Part shown: in pieces, positions 18,164-26,707 of the stretch
Position numbering within the stretch: position 1 is the first letter of the stretch
Layout of the letters: every line of letters starts with the position of its first letter
Source of the DNA: Altererythrobacter ishigakiensis
GTDB taxonomy: Bacteria > Pseudomonadota > Alphaproteobacteria > Sphingomonadales > Sphingomonadaceae
Length of the DNA stretch: 64,000 nt
Direction: 5' to 3'
Assembly: GCF_001663155.1 (NCBI RefSeq)
Contig: NZ_CP015963.1
Span: 2,609,979-2,673,978, forward strand
Notes under the pieces: generated by a model
Seen by the model: only the letters and a program-made list of their open reading frames with translations
The model's database searches: none
Told to the model about the DNA's origin: nothing
Position numbers and translations under genes: made by a program

Positions 18164-19224
18164 AGACACCCATTATCGCCCGCTTCGGGAAATCGGCAGA
18201 GATCGAGACCCCGCCCGATATCGAAAGCGCGGTCCTGCGCTCTGACCGCTTCCGGCTGGAACGGGAAAGCGACTGGAGGCGGTTGGAAGACATCCTTGCG
18301 CGAATGGAAAAAGGCTCGATGCGCCGTGTTACCGACGCAGAACTGCTGGCGCTGCCTGCACTCTACAGGATCGCAGCCTCCAGCCTGTCAGTTGCGCGTG
18401 AGACATCGCTTGATCGCGCAACACTCAGCTATCTTGAAACACTGGTTCAGCGCGCCTGGTATCAGGTTTACGGGCCACGGCAGGGCTTGTTCGCATGGCT
18501 GCGTGGTTTTCTCTTTGGCGGATGGAGCCGGGCCGTGCGCGGCATCTGGCTTGATGTATGTATCGCGTTGTTCGTGATGGTTGCCGGTACCGTGGTCGGC
18601 TGGTTTCTGGTCGCGCGGGACAAAGAATGGTTCTACGCACTCGTTCCGACTTCCATGTCCGATGGACGCGTTCCGGGGGCAAGCCGGGAGCAATTGGCAG
18701 AGACACTGGCCACGCATGACAGCTCTGAAGGGTTATCGATCTTCGCAGCAGCTCTTTTCAGCAATAATGCGGGCGTAGCTATTCTGGCTTTCGCACTGGG
18801 ATTTGCATTCGGTATCCCGTCGCTGTTGCTGCTGGTGCACAATATGGCGCTGCTTGGCGCCATGCTGTGGTTGTTTAGCAGCCAAGGGCTAACCTTCGAA
18901 TTTGCGGCTTGGCTGAGCGTACATGGCACTACTGAGCTCTTCGCCATACTCTTGTCGGGTGCAGCCGGGCTGCACGTGGGAAGATCCATGGCGTTTCCCG
19001 GAGAGCGTACGATCCTGCAAGCTGCATCGGAAAGCGGCAAGCGCGCTGCAGTAGTCATGATCGGCGTGATCGTAATGATGATTGTAGCCGGTTTCCTTGA
19101 AGCCTTCCCGCGTCAGTTGGTGGACGGTGCAGAAGGCCGGATGGCTATTGGGGCCGCATTGCTCACTTTCTGGCTCGCCTATTTCTTCCTCTACGGCGGA
19201 AAACGCCGCGCAGGTGAAGCATGA
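18160..19224 (+). CDS. SpoIIM (DUF95) family membrane protein
   Basis: This 354-residue protein has a cytosolic N-terminal region of about 125 residues, then several membrane helices. It contains the family core around IFAAALFSNNAGVAILAFAL with SVHGTTELFAILLSGAAGL. The family includes the sporulation protein SpoIIM, but this organism is not a spore former. In this context it is a conserved companion of MoxR/DUF58/RDD. It overlaps its neighbours on both sides by four bases. Confidence 0.9.
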   Translation: MKTPIIARFGKSAEIETPPDIESAVLRSDRFRLERESDWRRLEDILARMEKGSMRRVTDAELLALPALYRIAASSLSVARETSLDRATLSYLETLVQRAWYQVYGPRQGLFAWLRGFLFGGWSRAVRGIWLDVCIALFVMVAGTVVGWFLVARDKEWFYALVPTSMSDGRVPGASREQLAETLATHDSSEGLSIFAAALFSNNAGVAILAFALGFAFGIPSLLLLVHNMALLGAMLWLFSSQGLTFEFAAWLSVHGTTELFAILLSGAAGLHVGRSMAFPGERTILQAASESGKRAAVVMIGVIVMMIVAGFLEAFPRQLVDGAEGRMAIGAALLTFWLAYFFLYGGKRRAGEA

Positions 19225-20126
19225 GCAGTTCGGTAGCCAACTACACCGAAAAGCGGATACGGCAGGTAATCACACCCGAAGGCTTGTCGTTGCCTTTCAC
19301 CGTTGCCTCACGCGGGGCGCGGATTGGCGCGCTGTTGCTTGACCTGTTCTTCGTTCAGTTCGCTCTCATCGCGATCTTCCTGCTGCTGCTCTGGACATTC
19401 ACCGGCCTGTTCGATTTCGAGGGTAATCTCGACAATCCAACGGGCGCGATCGAGTTCATTGTCGTTCTCTGGATTCTGATCAGCTTCGCCGCACGATATG
19501 GCTATTTCCTGTTCTTTGAACTGGGCCCTCGCGGGGCAACCCCGGGCAAGCGACTGCTTGGCATACGCGTAGCATCCCGCAGCGGCGCACAGCTAACCGC
19601 AGAGGCGGTGGTCGCACGCAATCTGATCCGCGATATCGAATTGTTCCTGCCCATCGCCTTTATTCAGGTGGCCCCCAGCGGCGCGGCAGGAAGTGCAGGT
19701 TGGGCCGGGATGATCTGGTTCGTCATCTTCATGTTGATCCCGTTCCTTAACAAGAATGCCTTGCGCGCAGGTGACATCATCGCAGGCACTTGGGTGGTGG
19801 AGGCACCGCGCATCAAGCTGCAGGATACGCTGTCAACACAAGGTGCTGCCAAAGGCACCAGCCTGGTTACGGGGGCCCGATATGACTTCGGCGAAGACGA
19901 ACTCTCAGTCTATGGCGAACAAGAACTGCAAACGCTTGAGCGGGTCCTGCGGGAGCAAAATCAAACTGCGCTGGAAAGCGTCCACGCGGCAATTTGCCGA
20001 AAGATCGGGTGGGAACCGGGCGGCGGTGATGAGCGGGCTTTCCTTGAAGCGTTCTACGCTCAGTTGCGCGCAAAACTTGAGGGCGATATGCGCTTCGGCA
20101 AGCGCAAGAAGGACAAGTTTTCATGA
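19221..20126 (+). CDS. RDD family membrane protein
   Basis: This 301-residue protein carries the RDD signature around ASRGARIGALLLDLFFVQF (here R-A-R, then LLD), followed by LGPRGATPGKRLLGIRVAS, and about four membrane helices in the first 180 residues. The last 110 residues are soluble and charged. RDD proteins have been linked to ion transport or exist as accessory membrane proteins. The gene is in the MoxR operon and overlaps the beta-lactamase gene by four bases. Confidence 0.9.
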   Translation: MSSSVANYTEKRIRQVITPEGLSLPFTVASRGARIGALLLDLFFVQFALIAIFLLLLWTFTGLFDFEGNLDNPTGAIEFIVVLWILISFAARYGYFLFFELGPRGATPGKRLLGIRVASRSGAQLTAEAVVARNLIRDIELFLPIAFIQVAPSGAAGSAGWAGMIWFVIFMLIPFLNKNALRAGDIIAGTWVVEAPRIKLQDTLSTQGAAKGTSLVTGARYDFGEDELSVYGEQELQTLERVLREQNQTALESVHAAICRKIGWEPGGGDERAFLEAFYAQLRAKLEGDMRFGKRKKDKFS

Positions 20127-21019
20127 GTTGGCATCGTCGCACGATACTCGCCGGAATCGGATCTGCGTGCGCAGCCGCATGTGTACCGATTGACCCATCG
20201 CGCAGAGGCAGGTTGGCAGCAAAGCTGAACATCATCGAGGCCGCTTCTGGGGGAACTTTGGGGGTCGCTTTCCTCAACACCGCAACCGGCGCGATCATGG
20301 GACACAACCTTGGCACACGCTTTGGCCATTGTTCCTCTTTCAAGCTGTCGCTGGCTGCGCTGACATTGTGGCGCGACCAGCAATCCATTGATGACGCTGA
20401 CCGCCTGGTCCGCTGGAGCGAGGATGAACTTGTTGCCTACTCGCCCTTTACCGCCCCGCGGACAGAGCAAGGCGCAACTTTGAGCGCGCTGGCCGAGGCG
20501 ACACAGAAGACCAGCGACAACTCGGCCGCGAATGTCCTGTTGCGCGAATTCGGCGGTCCGGAAGCGTTGACCAGATTCTGGCGTTTGATTGGCGATACGG
20601 GCAGCCGCCTCGATCGCATAGAGCCTGCGCTCAATCATGTACCCAAAGGCGAGCTGCGCGACACAACCACGCCCGCCGCGATGGTGCGGACCGTGGCGGC
20701 GCTATGCTTTGGCGAAGTGCTGAAAGACGCGAACCGGCAGACCCTGCGCCAATGGGTGGTCGACACAAAGACCGGCGCACGGCGAGTGCGCGCTGGCTTG
20801 CCCGAAGGCTGGACTGCGGGAGACAAGACCGGCACTTCATTCTGGCCCGGAATGGCCAGCCTTTACGTCGATATCGGCTTCGCTACGCCTCCGGCGCGTG
20901 CACCGTTGACCTTTGCGACCTATTATCGCGCGCCAAACATCCAAACCGGGATAGATCCACGCTCTGAGCAAGTGCTGGCGCAAGTAGGCGAGGTTTTGGC
21001 GGAGTACGCCACATTATAA
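20123..21019 (+). CDS. Class A serine beta-lactamase, last gene of the MoxR operon
   Basis: This 298-residue protein keeps all class A active-site motifs: SSFK with nucleophile S71, SDN at 131-133, EPALN with E167, and KTGT at 235-238. A Cys precedes the nucleophile (C70), as in KPC-like enzymes. The residue after KTGT is Ser239 rather than the Cys needed for their disulfide. The N-terminus has paired arginines (R5, R6), a short hydrophobic stretch and a Cys at 20, suggesting Tat export, possibly as a lipoprotein. The ATG overlaps the RDD gene, so it is part of the operon rather than a recent insertion. The substrate range is not predictable. Class A-like serine hydrolases of other function remain possible. 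Confidence 0.88.
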   Translation: MSWHRRTILAGIGSACAAACVPIDPSRRGRLAAKLNIIEAASGGTLGVAFLNTATGAIMGHNLGTRFGHCSSFKLSLAALTLWRDQQSIDDADRLVRWSEDELVAYSPFTAPRTEQGATLSALAEATQKTSDNSAANVLLREFGGPEALTRFWRLIGDTGSRLDRIEPALNHVPKGELRDTTTPAAMVRTVAALCFGEVLKDANRQTLRQWVVDTKTGARRVRAGLPEGWTAGDKTGTSFWPGMASLYVDIGFATPPARAPLTFATYYRAPNIQTGIDPRSEQVLAQVGEVLAEYATL

Positions 21020-21022
21020 ATC

Positions 21023-22120
21023 TCAGTGATCGGGCGTGTCCGAGCCGGTTTCCTCGCCGCCGAAGATCGCGACCTCGTTCGTGCCTTCGCTATTCGCGCG
21101 TCCACGATACATGCCGGCGGTGTTGAAGCTGTAGAGCGCATGGCCTTCAGGCGTGACCAGGATGATCCCGCCATCACCGCCGAGTTCCTTGACTTCGGCC
21201 ATTACATCATCGGCGGTTTGCTGAGCGCGATCATGTCTTACCGCGCTGGCATCAACCTTCTTGCGGCCAATCAACCGGCGAAGCGAAGTGAGAAGTTCTT
21301 GCTCCTCGCCCTCAGAAGCAATCCGCAACCGCGAGCAGATCTCCTGTGCCACGCCCACGCGGATAAAGTACTCGCCCCAGCCGGTGGCTGAAACCGCGCA
21401 GCTACGATTGTCGGCATAGGTTCCGGCTCCGATGACCGGCGCGTCACCAATCCGGCCCCAGCGCTTGCCGGTCATGCCGCCGGTGGATGTGCCAGCAGCC
21501 ATATTGCCGTCCTGATCCAGCGCCACCGCGCCCACTGTGCCGAATTTCAGATCGACATCCAGTGCCGATAGTTCGCGGGCCTTCATCCGTTCGAGCGACT
21601 CCTTGCGAGCCTCAGTTTCGAACCAGCTCGGATCGACACTTTCGATGCCACGCTCTGCGGCGAATTGCTCCGCGCCTTCACCCATCAGGAAGACGTGCGG
21701 ACTATCGGTGCGCACCTTGTCCGCTAGCAGGATCGGGTTCTTGATGGTCTTTACGCCCGTGACTGCACCCGCGCTGCGATCGCGCCCGTCCATGATTGAC
21801 GCATCAAGCTCGTTCTCGCCTTCCCATGTGTAGACCGCACCTTTGCCCGCATTGAACAAAGGATTGTCTTCCATCAGCACAATGGCCGCCTGAATGGCAT
21901 CCATCGCGCTGCCCCCATCGGCCAAGATCGCAGCGCCAGCATCCAACGCTTCCTGCAGCGCCGCTTCATATTCAGCTTCCTTTTCCGGGGGAACGCTATC
22001 CGGCTTTATCGTGCCTGCCCCACCGTGGATCGCGATCGACCATTTGGGACTGTCCTGTGCCAAAGCAGGTCCTCCAAGAATTGCTGAAACCAGGGCGAGC
22101 AGCGAAAGCAGTTTTTTCAT
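21023..22120 (-). CDS. Isoaspartyl peptidase/L-asparaginase (plant-type Ntn hydrolase), exported
   Basis: This 365-residue protein has a signal peptide ending at ALAQ (about residue 22). The precursor self-cleaves before the catalytic threonine T195 in LKFGTVGAVALD. Substrate-binding GTSTGGMTGKRWGRIGDAP and the N-terminal WSIAIHGGAGT and NAGKGAVYT motifs match the family. It removes beta-aspartyl residues from peptides or hydrolyses asparagine, here probably in the periplasm. I chose the ATG at 22120, which gives a clean signal peptide, over a GTG nine bases upstream. It is convergent with the beta-lactamase gene. Confidence 0.92.
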   Translation of the reverse strand: MKKLLSLLALVSAILGGPALAQDSPKWSIAIHGGAGTIKPDSVPPEKEAEYEAALQEALDAGAAILADGGSAMDAIQAAIVLMEDNPLFNAGKGAVYTWEGENELDASIMDGRDRSAGAVTGVKTIKNPILLADKVRTDSPHVFLMGEGAEQFAAERGIESVDPSWFETEARKESLERMKARELSALDVDLKFGTVGAVALDQDGNMAAGTSTGGMTGKRWGRIGDAPVIGAGTYADNRSCAVSATGWGEYFIRVGVAQEICSRLRIASEGEEQELLTSLRRLIGRKKVDASAVRHDRAQQTADDVMAEVKELGGDGGIILVTPEGHALYSFNTAGMYRGRANSEGTNEVAIFGGEETGSDTPDH

Positions 22121-22228
22121 GAGGCACACTATTCGTCAGTGCGATGGCGATAGCAACTGCCTTTTGCGTTTGGTGATGGACCACTTGAGAGTTAGGCTAG
22201 AGATCAGAGCAAAATTGGGAGAAACGGC

Positions 22229-23176
22229 ATGGCATTCGGCGCACAATCGACAGCGGATGAAGTACTGGAAGGACACGATCTGTCAGGGAAAACCGTGTTC
22301 GTAACCGGCGGCAATTCCGGTCTTGGTCAGGAAACGGCGCGCGCGATGGCTGCAAAGGGTGCGCATGTCGTGATCGCCGGGCGCGATCAGGCCAAACTCA
22401 ACGAAGCCAAGGCGGCGATCGAAAGCGACGTCAGCGGCGCGAATGTCGAGACGATCATTGGCGATCTGGGATCACTGGAAAGCATTCGCGCATGCGGCGC
22501 AGAGGCGAATGAACGTTTCGATAAAATTGACCTGCTGATCAACAATGCGGGCGTCATGGCGTGCCCCAAGGCGCAGACTTCTGATGGGTTCGAAATGCAA
22601 TTCGGCACCAATCACCTAGGTCATTTTGCGTTGACCAAGCACCTCATGCCCCTTGTTCTCAAGGGAGAAGACAAACGTATCGTCAACCTGTCCAGCCGCG
22701 GGCATCACTTTGCCCCGGTCGATCTGGATGACCCCCATTTCGAACATCGCGAATACGAAAAATGGACAAGCTATGGTCAGGCCAAGACTGCGAATGTGCT
22801 GTTCAGCCTAGGGCTTGAGCAACGCTTCGCAGATAAGGGAGTACACGCCTATGCGGTGCACCCAGGCGGTATTCAGACAAATTTGGGGCGGCACCTGACA
22901 GAACAGGATATCGAAGCGCTATTGGCACGTGTCACCACCAGTGACAGGGCGTTTGAATGGAAGACCATTCCCCAAGGTGCAGCAACAAGCTGTTGGGCCG
23001 CGACCGCTCCTGAGCTTGAAGGCAAAGGCGGGCTCTATTGCGAAGATTGCCATGTGGCCGAGAATGACGATGAGTCGTCTGCCGGAGGCGTGCGCAGCTA
23101 TGCAATCGATCCACAGATCGCTGACCGGTTATGGACGGTCAGCGAGCAGATGACTGGCGAAACCTTCTCCGCTTAA
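22229..23176 (+). CDS. Short-chain dehydrogenase/reductase (retinol dehydrogenase/WWOX-like)
   Basis: This 315-residue Rossmann-fold oxidoreductase has the cofactor motif VTGGNSGLGQETA, the structural NNAG at 106-109, catalytic S155/S156 and YGQAK (Y182, K186). R52 after the second strand suggests preference for NADP(H). The substrate is unknown. The length and the long C-terminal region resemble the retinol dehydrogenase-like subgroup. It is convergent with the esterase gene, one base between the stops. Confidence 0.9.
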   Translation: MAFGAQSTADEVLEGHDLSGKTVFVTGGNSGLGQETARAMAAKGAHVVIAGRDQAKLNEAKAAIESDVSGANVETIIGDLGSLESIRACGAEANERFDKIDLLINNAGVMACPKAQTSDGFEMQFGTNHLGHFALTKHLMPLVLKGEDKRIVNLSSRGHHFAPVDLDDPHFEHREYEKWTSYGQAKTANVLFSLGLEQRFADKGVHAYAVHPGGIQTNLGRHLTEQDIEALLARVTTSDRAFEWKTIPQGAATSCWAATAPELEGKGGLYCEDCHVAENDDESSAGGVRSYAIDPQIADRLWTVSEQMTGETFSA

Positions 23177-23177
23177 A

Positions 23178-24107
23178 TCAGCCGCGCACGAATTCGCTAA
23201 CAAGCTTCAAGCAATCCTTGGACTCGCGCGTTGGCAGGATTGCCATAAAGACATGCGGCGCACCGGCATATTCATAGAGCTGAACATCGCCGCCCGCGGC
23301 GGATAGCTTTTCCGTGAAAGTCCGGCTGTCGATCACGAACAGGTCGTGCCGCCCGACATAGATATGCGTTGGCGGAAGCTGCGAGAGTTCAGCTTCGCTG
23401 GTGTAGAGCGGGCTGCATTCCGGCGCCTTGGGATCGGTATCGCCTGCCCAGATTGTGCCAAGTTCGCGAACAGCGTCGACTTTCAGCATGAAGTCATTTG
23501 GTTCCACCTGGCGCATGGCTTCGTCGGCCATCGTCACATCCAGCCATGGCGCAAACAGCACAAGCTTGCCCGGTTTTGCGCCACCATTCCGGATCGACCG
23601 CAAAGCCAGCGCCAAAGCCATATGACCGCCGGCGCTGTCACCGGACAGGATGATATTCGACGCATCCCACTGCTCCAGCAGCTTCGCATAGGCTGCGTCT
23701 GCCACCGCATCCTGGGCTTGCCTCGTGCTTTCCGAGGCAACTGGGTAAAGTGGTACAGTCACACTCGCCCCAGTGCGTTCGACCAATTCGGCAACCAGCG
23801 GCCAGTGTACGTCGAACATCGGCAACACGAAACCGCCGCCGTGGAAGTAGAGGATATGGCGCGCACCCTTCCCGGTCTTGGGGTGCAAGGTAACGCAATC
23901 GTGACCTGCTGCTTTCCAATTCTCAACTTCAAACTTGGAGTTAAAGCTGTCAGGCATGGGGGCGTCCGGCGGCAGCTTTCGTCCGTCAAGGAAAGGGGCC
24001 ACCTCTTCTAGAGTCTTTGGAAAGACGCTTGGCCGTTTGGAAACCACCCATACCAATATGCGCATCAAGAGACTGGGCTTAGCGCTACGTAGTTCACCGA
24101 CTGACAT
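23178..24107 (-). CDS. Alpha/beta hydrolase, hormone-sensitive lipase (HSL) family
   Basis: This 309-residue esterase-type hydrolase has the HSL oxyanion motif HGGGF at 89-93 and the nucleophile elbow GDSAGG with S158. An Asp in YVGRHDLFVIDS and a His in AGAPHVFMA near the end complete the triad. It probably hydrolyses short-chain esters in the cytoplasm, as no signal peptide is seen. It is convergent with the SDR gene and lies downstream of bufC on the same strand with 58 bases between. Confidence 0.9.
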   Translation of the reverse strand: MSVGELRSAKPSLLMRILVWVVSKRPSVFPKTLEEVAPFLDGRKLPPDAPMPDSFNSKFEVENWKAAGHDCVTLHPKTGKGARHILYFHGGGFVLPMFDVHWPLVAELVERTGASVTVPLYPVASESTRQAQDAVADAAYAKLLEQWDASNIILSGDSAGGHMALALALRSIRNGGAKPGKLVLFAPWLDVTMADEAMRQVEPNDFMLKVDAVRELGTIWAGDTDPKAPECSPLYTSEAELSQLPPTHIYVGRHDLFVIDSRTFTEKLSAAGGDVQLYEYAGAPHVFMAILPTRESKDCLKLVSEFVRG

Positions 24108-24165
24108 TTCGGGCCGACATCCTTCTTCTGTGTCAACGAAATCTCTGAACTATCGAGATTAACTG

Positions 24166-24960
24166 TCAAGCCTCGATCGAGGCGATCAGCCCTTCATTCA
24201 GCCATCGCCCCAGCAATGCACCTGCCCGCATCGCCGCATCGTGCATTTGCTCTTCGGAAGGACTTTCACCCGCCAGAAACATGCAAATTTCCCCGTAAGG
24301 CGTGCCCGCTTGTGCCGCTTGAAAGGCGCGCGCTTCCTCAGCGCTGCCCATCATGAAAGTTGAACGCTCGCCTTCCCGCCAGACTAGGACCGAGTGCGGC
24401 ATATCATAGTTTGCTTGCGGCCGGTCGAATTCTTCTTCGTTCAGTGCGTTCCAGATGGCGCGCAGATCATGATGCACTTCGCGCGCTGCCGCTCCGGGCA
24501 GGAATGCCACGCGCAGATTGGTCCATTGCTCCTCACCAAAGCCTGCCGTCTGTGCGCTGAAATCCTGTGCGCCCAAAGGTTCAACATTGGCCGCTGTGAA
24601 GGCTTCCAGCATCGTCCATTCGAGCCAAGCTAACTCCGCGACCTCGCCATCATTGCGAAACAGCTCTGCACAAGTTGCATCAAATCCCGCGCCTGCATCG
24701 TCCAGCGTCCAGCTCGACGGCGGGTTGGTAATCACATGATGCGCAGCCGCGCGTTGAAACGCAGCTTCGCCAACCCAGCGTTCGGTCTTTGCATATGTGC
24801 TCTTGAGCGCTTCCACCAGCGAGGAGCGATAGTTGCCGCGGTACACGTTCATGCCGGCAGAATGGCGGTCGCCCCAATCTTCGGGAAGTGGCGCATCGTG
24901 ATCGAGCACTTGCGCCATGAATGCGGACTGGCGATCAGCCAAGGATTGCGCGCCGCTCAT
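24166..24960 (-). CDS. bufC: DUF2063 partner protein of the MNIO enzyme (BufC-like)
   Basis: This 264-residue protein has the DUF2063 pattern: an N-terminal helical domain with RHSAGMNVYRGNYRSSLVEA and YAKTERWVGEAAF, and a C-terminal domain with NYDMPHSVLVWRE and LGRWLNEGLIASIE. In bufferin and related RiPP systems such proteins bind the precursor peptide and work with the DUF692 enzyme. The ATG at 24960 overlaps the bufB stop by four bases, a coupling typical of the pair. The precursor for this enzyme pair is encoded upstream on the same strand. Confidence 0.88.
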   Translation of the reverse strand: MSGAQSLADRQSAFMAQVLDHDAPLPEDWGDRHSAGMNVYRGNYRSSLVEALKSTYAKTERWVGEAAFQRAAAHHVITNPPSSWTLDDAGAGFDATCAELFRNDGEVAELAWLEWTMLEAFTAANVEPLGAQDFSAQTAGFGEEQWTNLRVAFLPGAAAREVHHDLRAIWNALNEEEFDRPQANYDMPHSVLVWREGERSTFMMGSAEEARAFQAAQAGTPYGEICMFLAGESPSEEQMHDAAMRAGALLGRWLNEGLIASIEA

Positions 24961-25787
24961 GCAGGCACACTTTCGCGAGCCAGGCTCCGCGCGCAATCAA
25001 GCTCTGTCAGCAATTCAGGCAAAGGCGGGATCTTGTCATCACGTTCGATCATGGTCGCGACTGGTTGTTCAATCATCGCCATGGCCTTGGCATAGAGCGC
25101 CCAAACATCATCGCAGATCTCGCGATCATGCGTATCGATGATGATCTCTCCGGGTGTGTGCCCCGCCAGATGGATCTGCCGCACACGCTCAAGCGGCAAG
25201 CCGGCCAGATAATCGTCTGCGCTGAAACCGTGGTTCTGTGCGCTGACATAGATATTGTTCACATCCAGCAGCAGATAACAGCCGGTGCGGCGGGTCATCT
25301 CACTGAGAAATTCCCACTCCGCCATCTCGTCTTCCGGAAAGGTGATATAGCTGGAGGGGTTTTCGAACAGCATCGGCCGCCCGAGATAGGATTGCGCGCG
25401 GTCGATATTATCGCAAACGACTTGCAGCGCCTCTTCCGTCAACGGCAATGGCAACAGATCATGGCTGTTGTGCGCGCTGGTGCGGGTCCAGCACAGGTGG
25501 TCTGAAACCCAAAGAGGATCGATCCGTTGTTCCAGCCGCTTCAGCTTGGCGAGATAGCATTCATCAAGCCCGACGGCTGAACCGATCGACATCGACACGC
25601 CGTGAATGATCACCGGGTGCCTTGCGCGAACTTGCTCAAGAATGCGGAGTGGGCGGCCGCCATCAACCATGTAGTTTTCGCTGATCACCTCAACGAAATC
25701 GACAGCCACGTCACGGTCAAGAAAGTGGGCGTAGTGAGAGCGCCTCAAGCCAAGGCCGAAGCCACCGAACGGTTTGATTGCAGTCAT
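24957..25787 (-). CDS. bufB: DUF692 multinuclear non-haem iron oxidase (MNIO), BufB-like RiPP maturase
   Basis: This 276-residue TIM-barrel enzyme has the ligand motifs of the MbnB/BufB family: H62 in IHGVSMSIGS, H97 in VSDHLCW, E142 in ENPSSY, D175/N177 in LLLDVNNIYVSAQNHG, H206 and H210 in IHLAGH, and a DTHDRE segment. Family members oxidise Cys residues of precursor peptides to thiooxazole or oxazolone-type heterocycles. It is downstream of the six-Cys precursor gene with a 102-base gap and overlaps bufC. It is the only MNIO in the window, so it probably serves both precursors. Confidence 0.92.
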   Translation of the reverse strand: MTAIKPFGGFGLGLRRSHYAHFLDRDVAVDFVEVISENYMVDGGRPLRILEQVRARHPVIIHGVSMSIGSAVGLDECYLAKLKRLEQRIDPLWVSDHLCWTRTSAHNSHDLLPLPLTEEALQVVCDNIDRAQSYLGRPMLFENPSSYITFPEDEMAEWEFLSEMTRRTGCYLLLDVNNIYVSAQNHGFSADDYLAGLPLERVRQIHLAGHTPGEIIIDTHDREICDDVWALYAKAMAMIEQPVATMIERDDKIPPLPELLTELDCARSLARESVPA

Positions 25788-25889
25788 CGTCTCATTTCCC
25801 GAGCAAAAAGTGGTGACCCGGCACGCCGACGTGATCCGGGGGTAGAGGAAGCGCGGAACGCCAGGCCACCATGCCGCATCAATCAGCGA

Positions 25890-26174
25890 TCAAAGATCGC
25901 CGATTGTGCCGCCAGCGCTAAGGCATTCGCCAGCTTTCATGGCCTTGAAGCCATGACCAGCGCATTCATTCTGACCCTTGCAAGCGTTTTCGGTTGTCGC
26001 GCAGTCAGCCTGGCCCTTGCACGAATGCACGCCATAGCAATGCACCACATCATCCGCGCTTAGCGCCTTGCCGCTGCTTCCCGCCGGTGGCTCTGCACCG
26101 AGGGCTGCAACTGATGACAAGGCCATTGCGCCCGCGAGTGCTGCAAAGGCGGTTCTGCGTGTCTGGGTACTCAT
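25890..26174 (-). CDS. bufA2: BufA2-type six-cysteine RiPP precursor with signal peptide
   Basis: This 94-residue peptide has a signal peptide (paired arginines at 6-7, hydrophobic core at about 9-26) and a Cys-rich core with C46, C52, C58, C65, C71 and C84. The motifs are HCYGVHSCKGQ and NACKGQNECAGHGF. These patterns are those of BufA2-like bufferin precursors, exported peptides that bind copper after MNIO modification. I chose the ATG at 26174 because GGAGAG precedes it and the signal peptide begins there. The frame is open 78 bases further upstream. A promoter with perfect GTAACC-N16-CGAA lies about 80 bases upstream. Confidence 0.88.
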   Translation of the reverse strand: MSTQTRRTAFAALAGAMALSSVAALGAEPPAGSSGKALSADDVVHCYGVHSCKGQADCATTENACKGQNECAGHGFKAMKAGECLSAGGTIGDL

Positions 26175-26253
26175 GAAACTCTCCACTTCAAATTGCGCGA
26201 CATCCCAGTGCGGATGCCACGAGGGGGTAATTGTCCAACCGGACACAGGCATG

Positions 26254-26279
26254 TTCGTTGAAAACAGGCGGCGGGTTAC
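26254..26279 (-). promoter_or_regulatory. SigF-type ECF promoter for bufA2-bufB-bufC
   Basis: On the minus strand the sequence reads GTAACC (26279-26274), 16 bases, then CGAA (26257-26254). As I recall it, this equals the sigma-F promoter consensus reported for Caulobacter. An almost identical element points the other way at 26304-26329. The cognate sigma factor is probably the one encoded at 27169. Confidence 0.75.
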
Positions 26280-26303
26280 TCGAGCGAAAAAATATCATGC
26301 CCT

Positions 26304-26329
26304 GTAACTGTTCGCGGACTGGCCACGAA
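26304..26329 (+). promoter_or_regulatory. SigF-type ECF promoter for bufA1-doxX-sigF-nrsF
   Basis: The sequence is GTAACT (26304-26309), 16 bases, CGAA (26326-26329), which differs from its divergent partner only in the last base of the upstream box. The bufA1 ATG is 62 bases downstream. Because sigF lies in this operon, positive autoregulation is expected. Confidence 0.75.
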
Positions 26330-26341
26330 CCAACAGGCATC

Positions 26342-26358
26342 TCCGGCACATCGCCGGA
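26342..26358 (+). promoter_or_regulatory. 5' leader hairpin of bufA1 transcript
   Basis: TCCGGC-ACATC-GCCGGA forms a 6-bp stem with a 5-base loop, starting 13 bases after the promoter's downstream box, so near the transcript 5' end. A similar hairpin, TGTCC-GGTT-GGACA read on the minus strand (26245-26232), sits at the start of the opposite transcript. Such 5' stems often protect short abundant mRNAs. That role is inferred. Confidence 0.45.
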
Positions 26359-26391
26359 TCTTGAGTGTAAAGTTCAATTTGGAGAACCCCT

Positions 26392-26676
26392 ATGCCTACC
26401 AATTCAATCGCGAAGATCGCCGGCATTGCACTGACAGCTGGCATCACTGCCGGTCTGGCCGCAACCCCCGCCGCCGCTCAGAAGCAGCCAATGGAAAAAT
26501 GCTATGGCATTGCCAAGGCTGGCAAGAATGACTGTGCAGCCGGCCCTGGCACCAGCTGTGCCGGTTCATCTACCCGCGACTATCAGGGCAATGCATGGAA
26601 GCTGGTTCCGAAGGGCGCATGCGAAAACATCGAGACGCCCAAGGGCAATGGCTCACTGAAACCGATCAATCGTTGA
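26392..26676 (+). CDS. bufA1: BufA1-type (DUF2282) four-cysteine RiPP precursor with signal peptide
   Basis: This 94-residue peptide has a signal peptide to about residue 29 (ending AAAQ). The core has four Cys at 37, 48, 56 and 77 in the motifs [33 protein letters not shown] and VPKGAC. This is the DUF2282/BufA1 pattern. Such precursors are modified by DUF692 enzymes to copper-binding bufferins and exported to the periplasm. A GGAG site precedes the ATG. It heads an operon with doxX, sigF and nrsF, and the modifying enzymes are encoded divergently. Confidence 0.92.
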   Translation: MPTNSIAKIAGIALTAGITAGLAATPAAAQKQPMEKCYGIAKAGKNDCAAGPGTSCAGSSTRDYQGNAWKLVPKGACENIETPKGNGSLKPINR

Positions 26677-26707
26677 TTGATAAGAACAATTGCATAGGAG
26701 AAATGCC

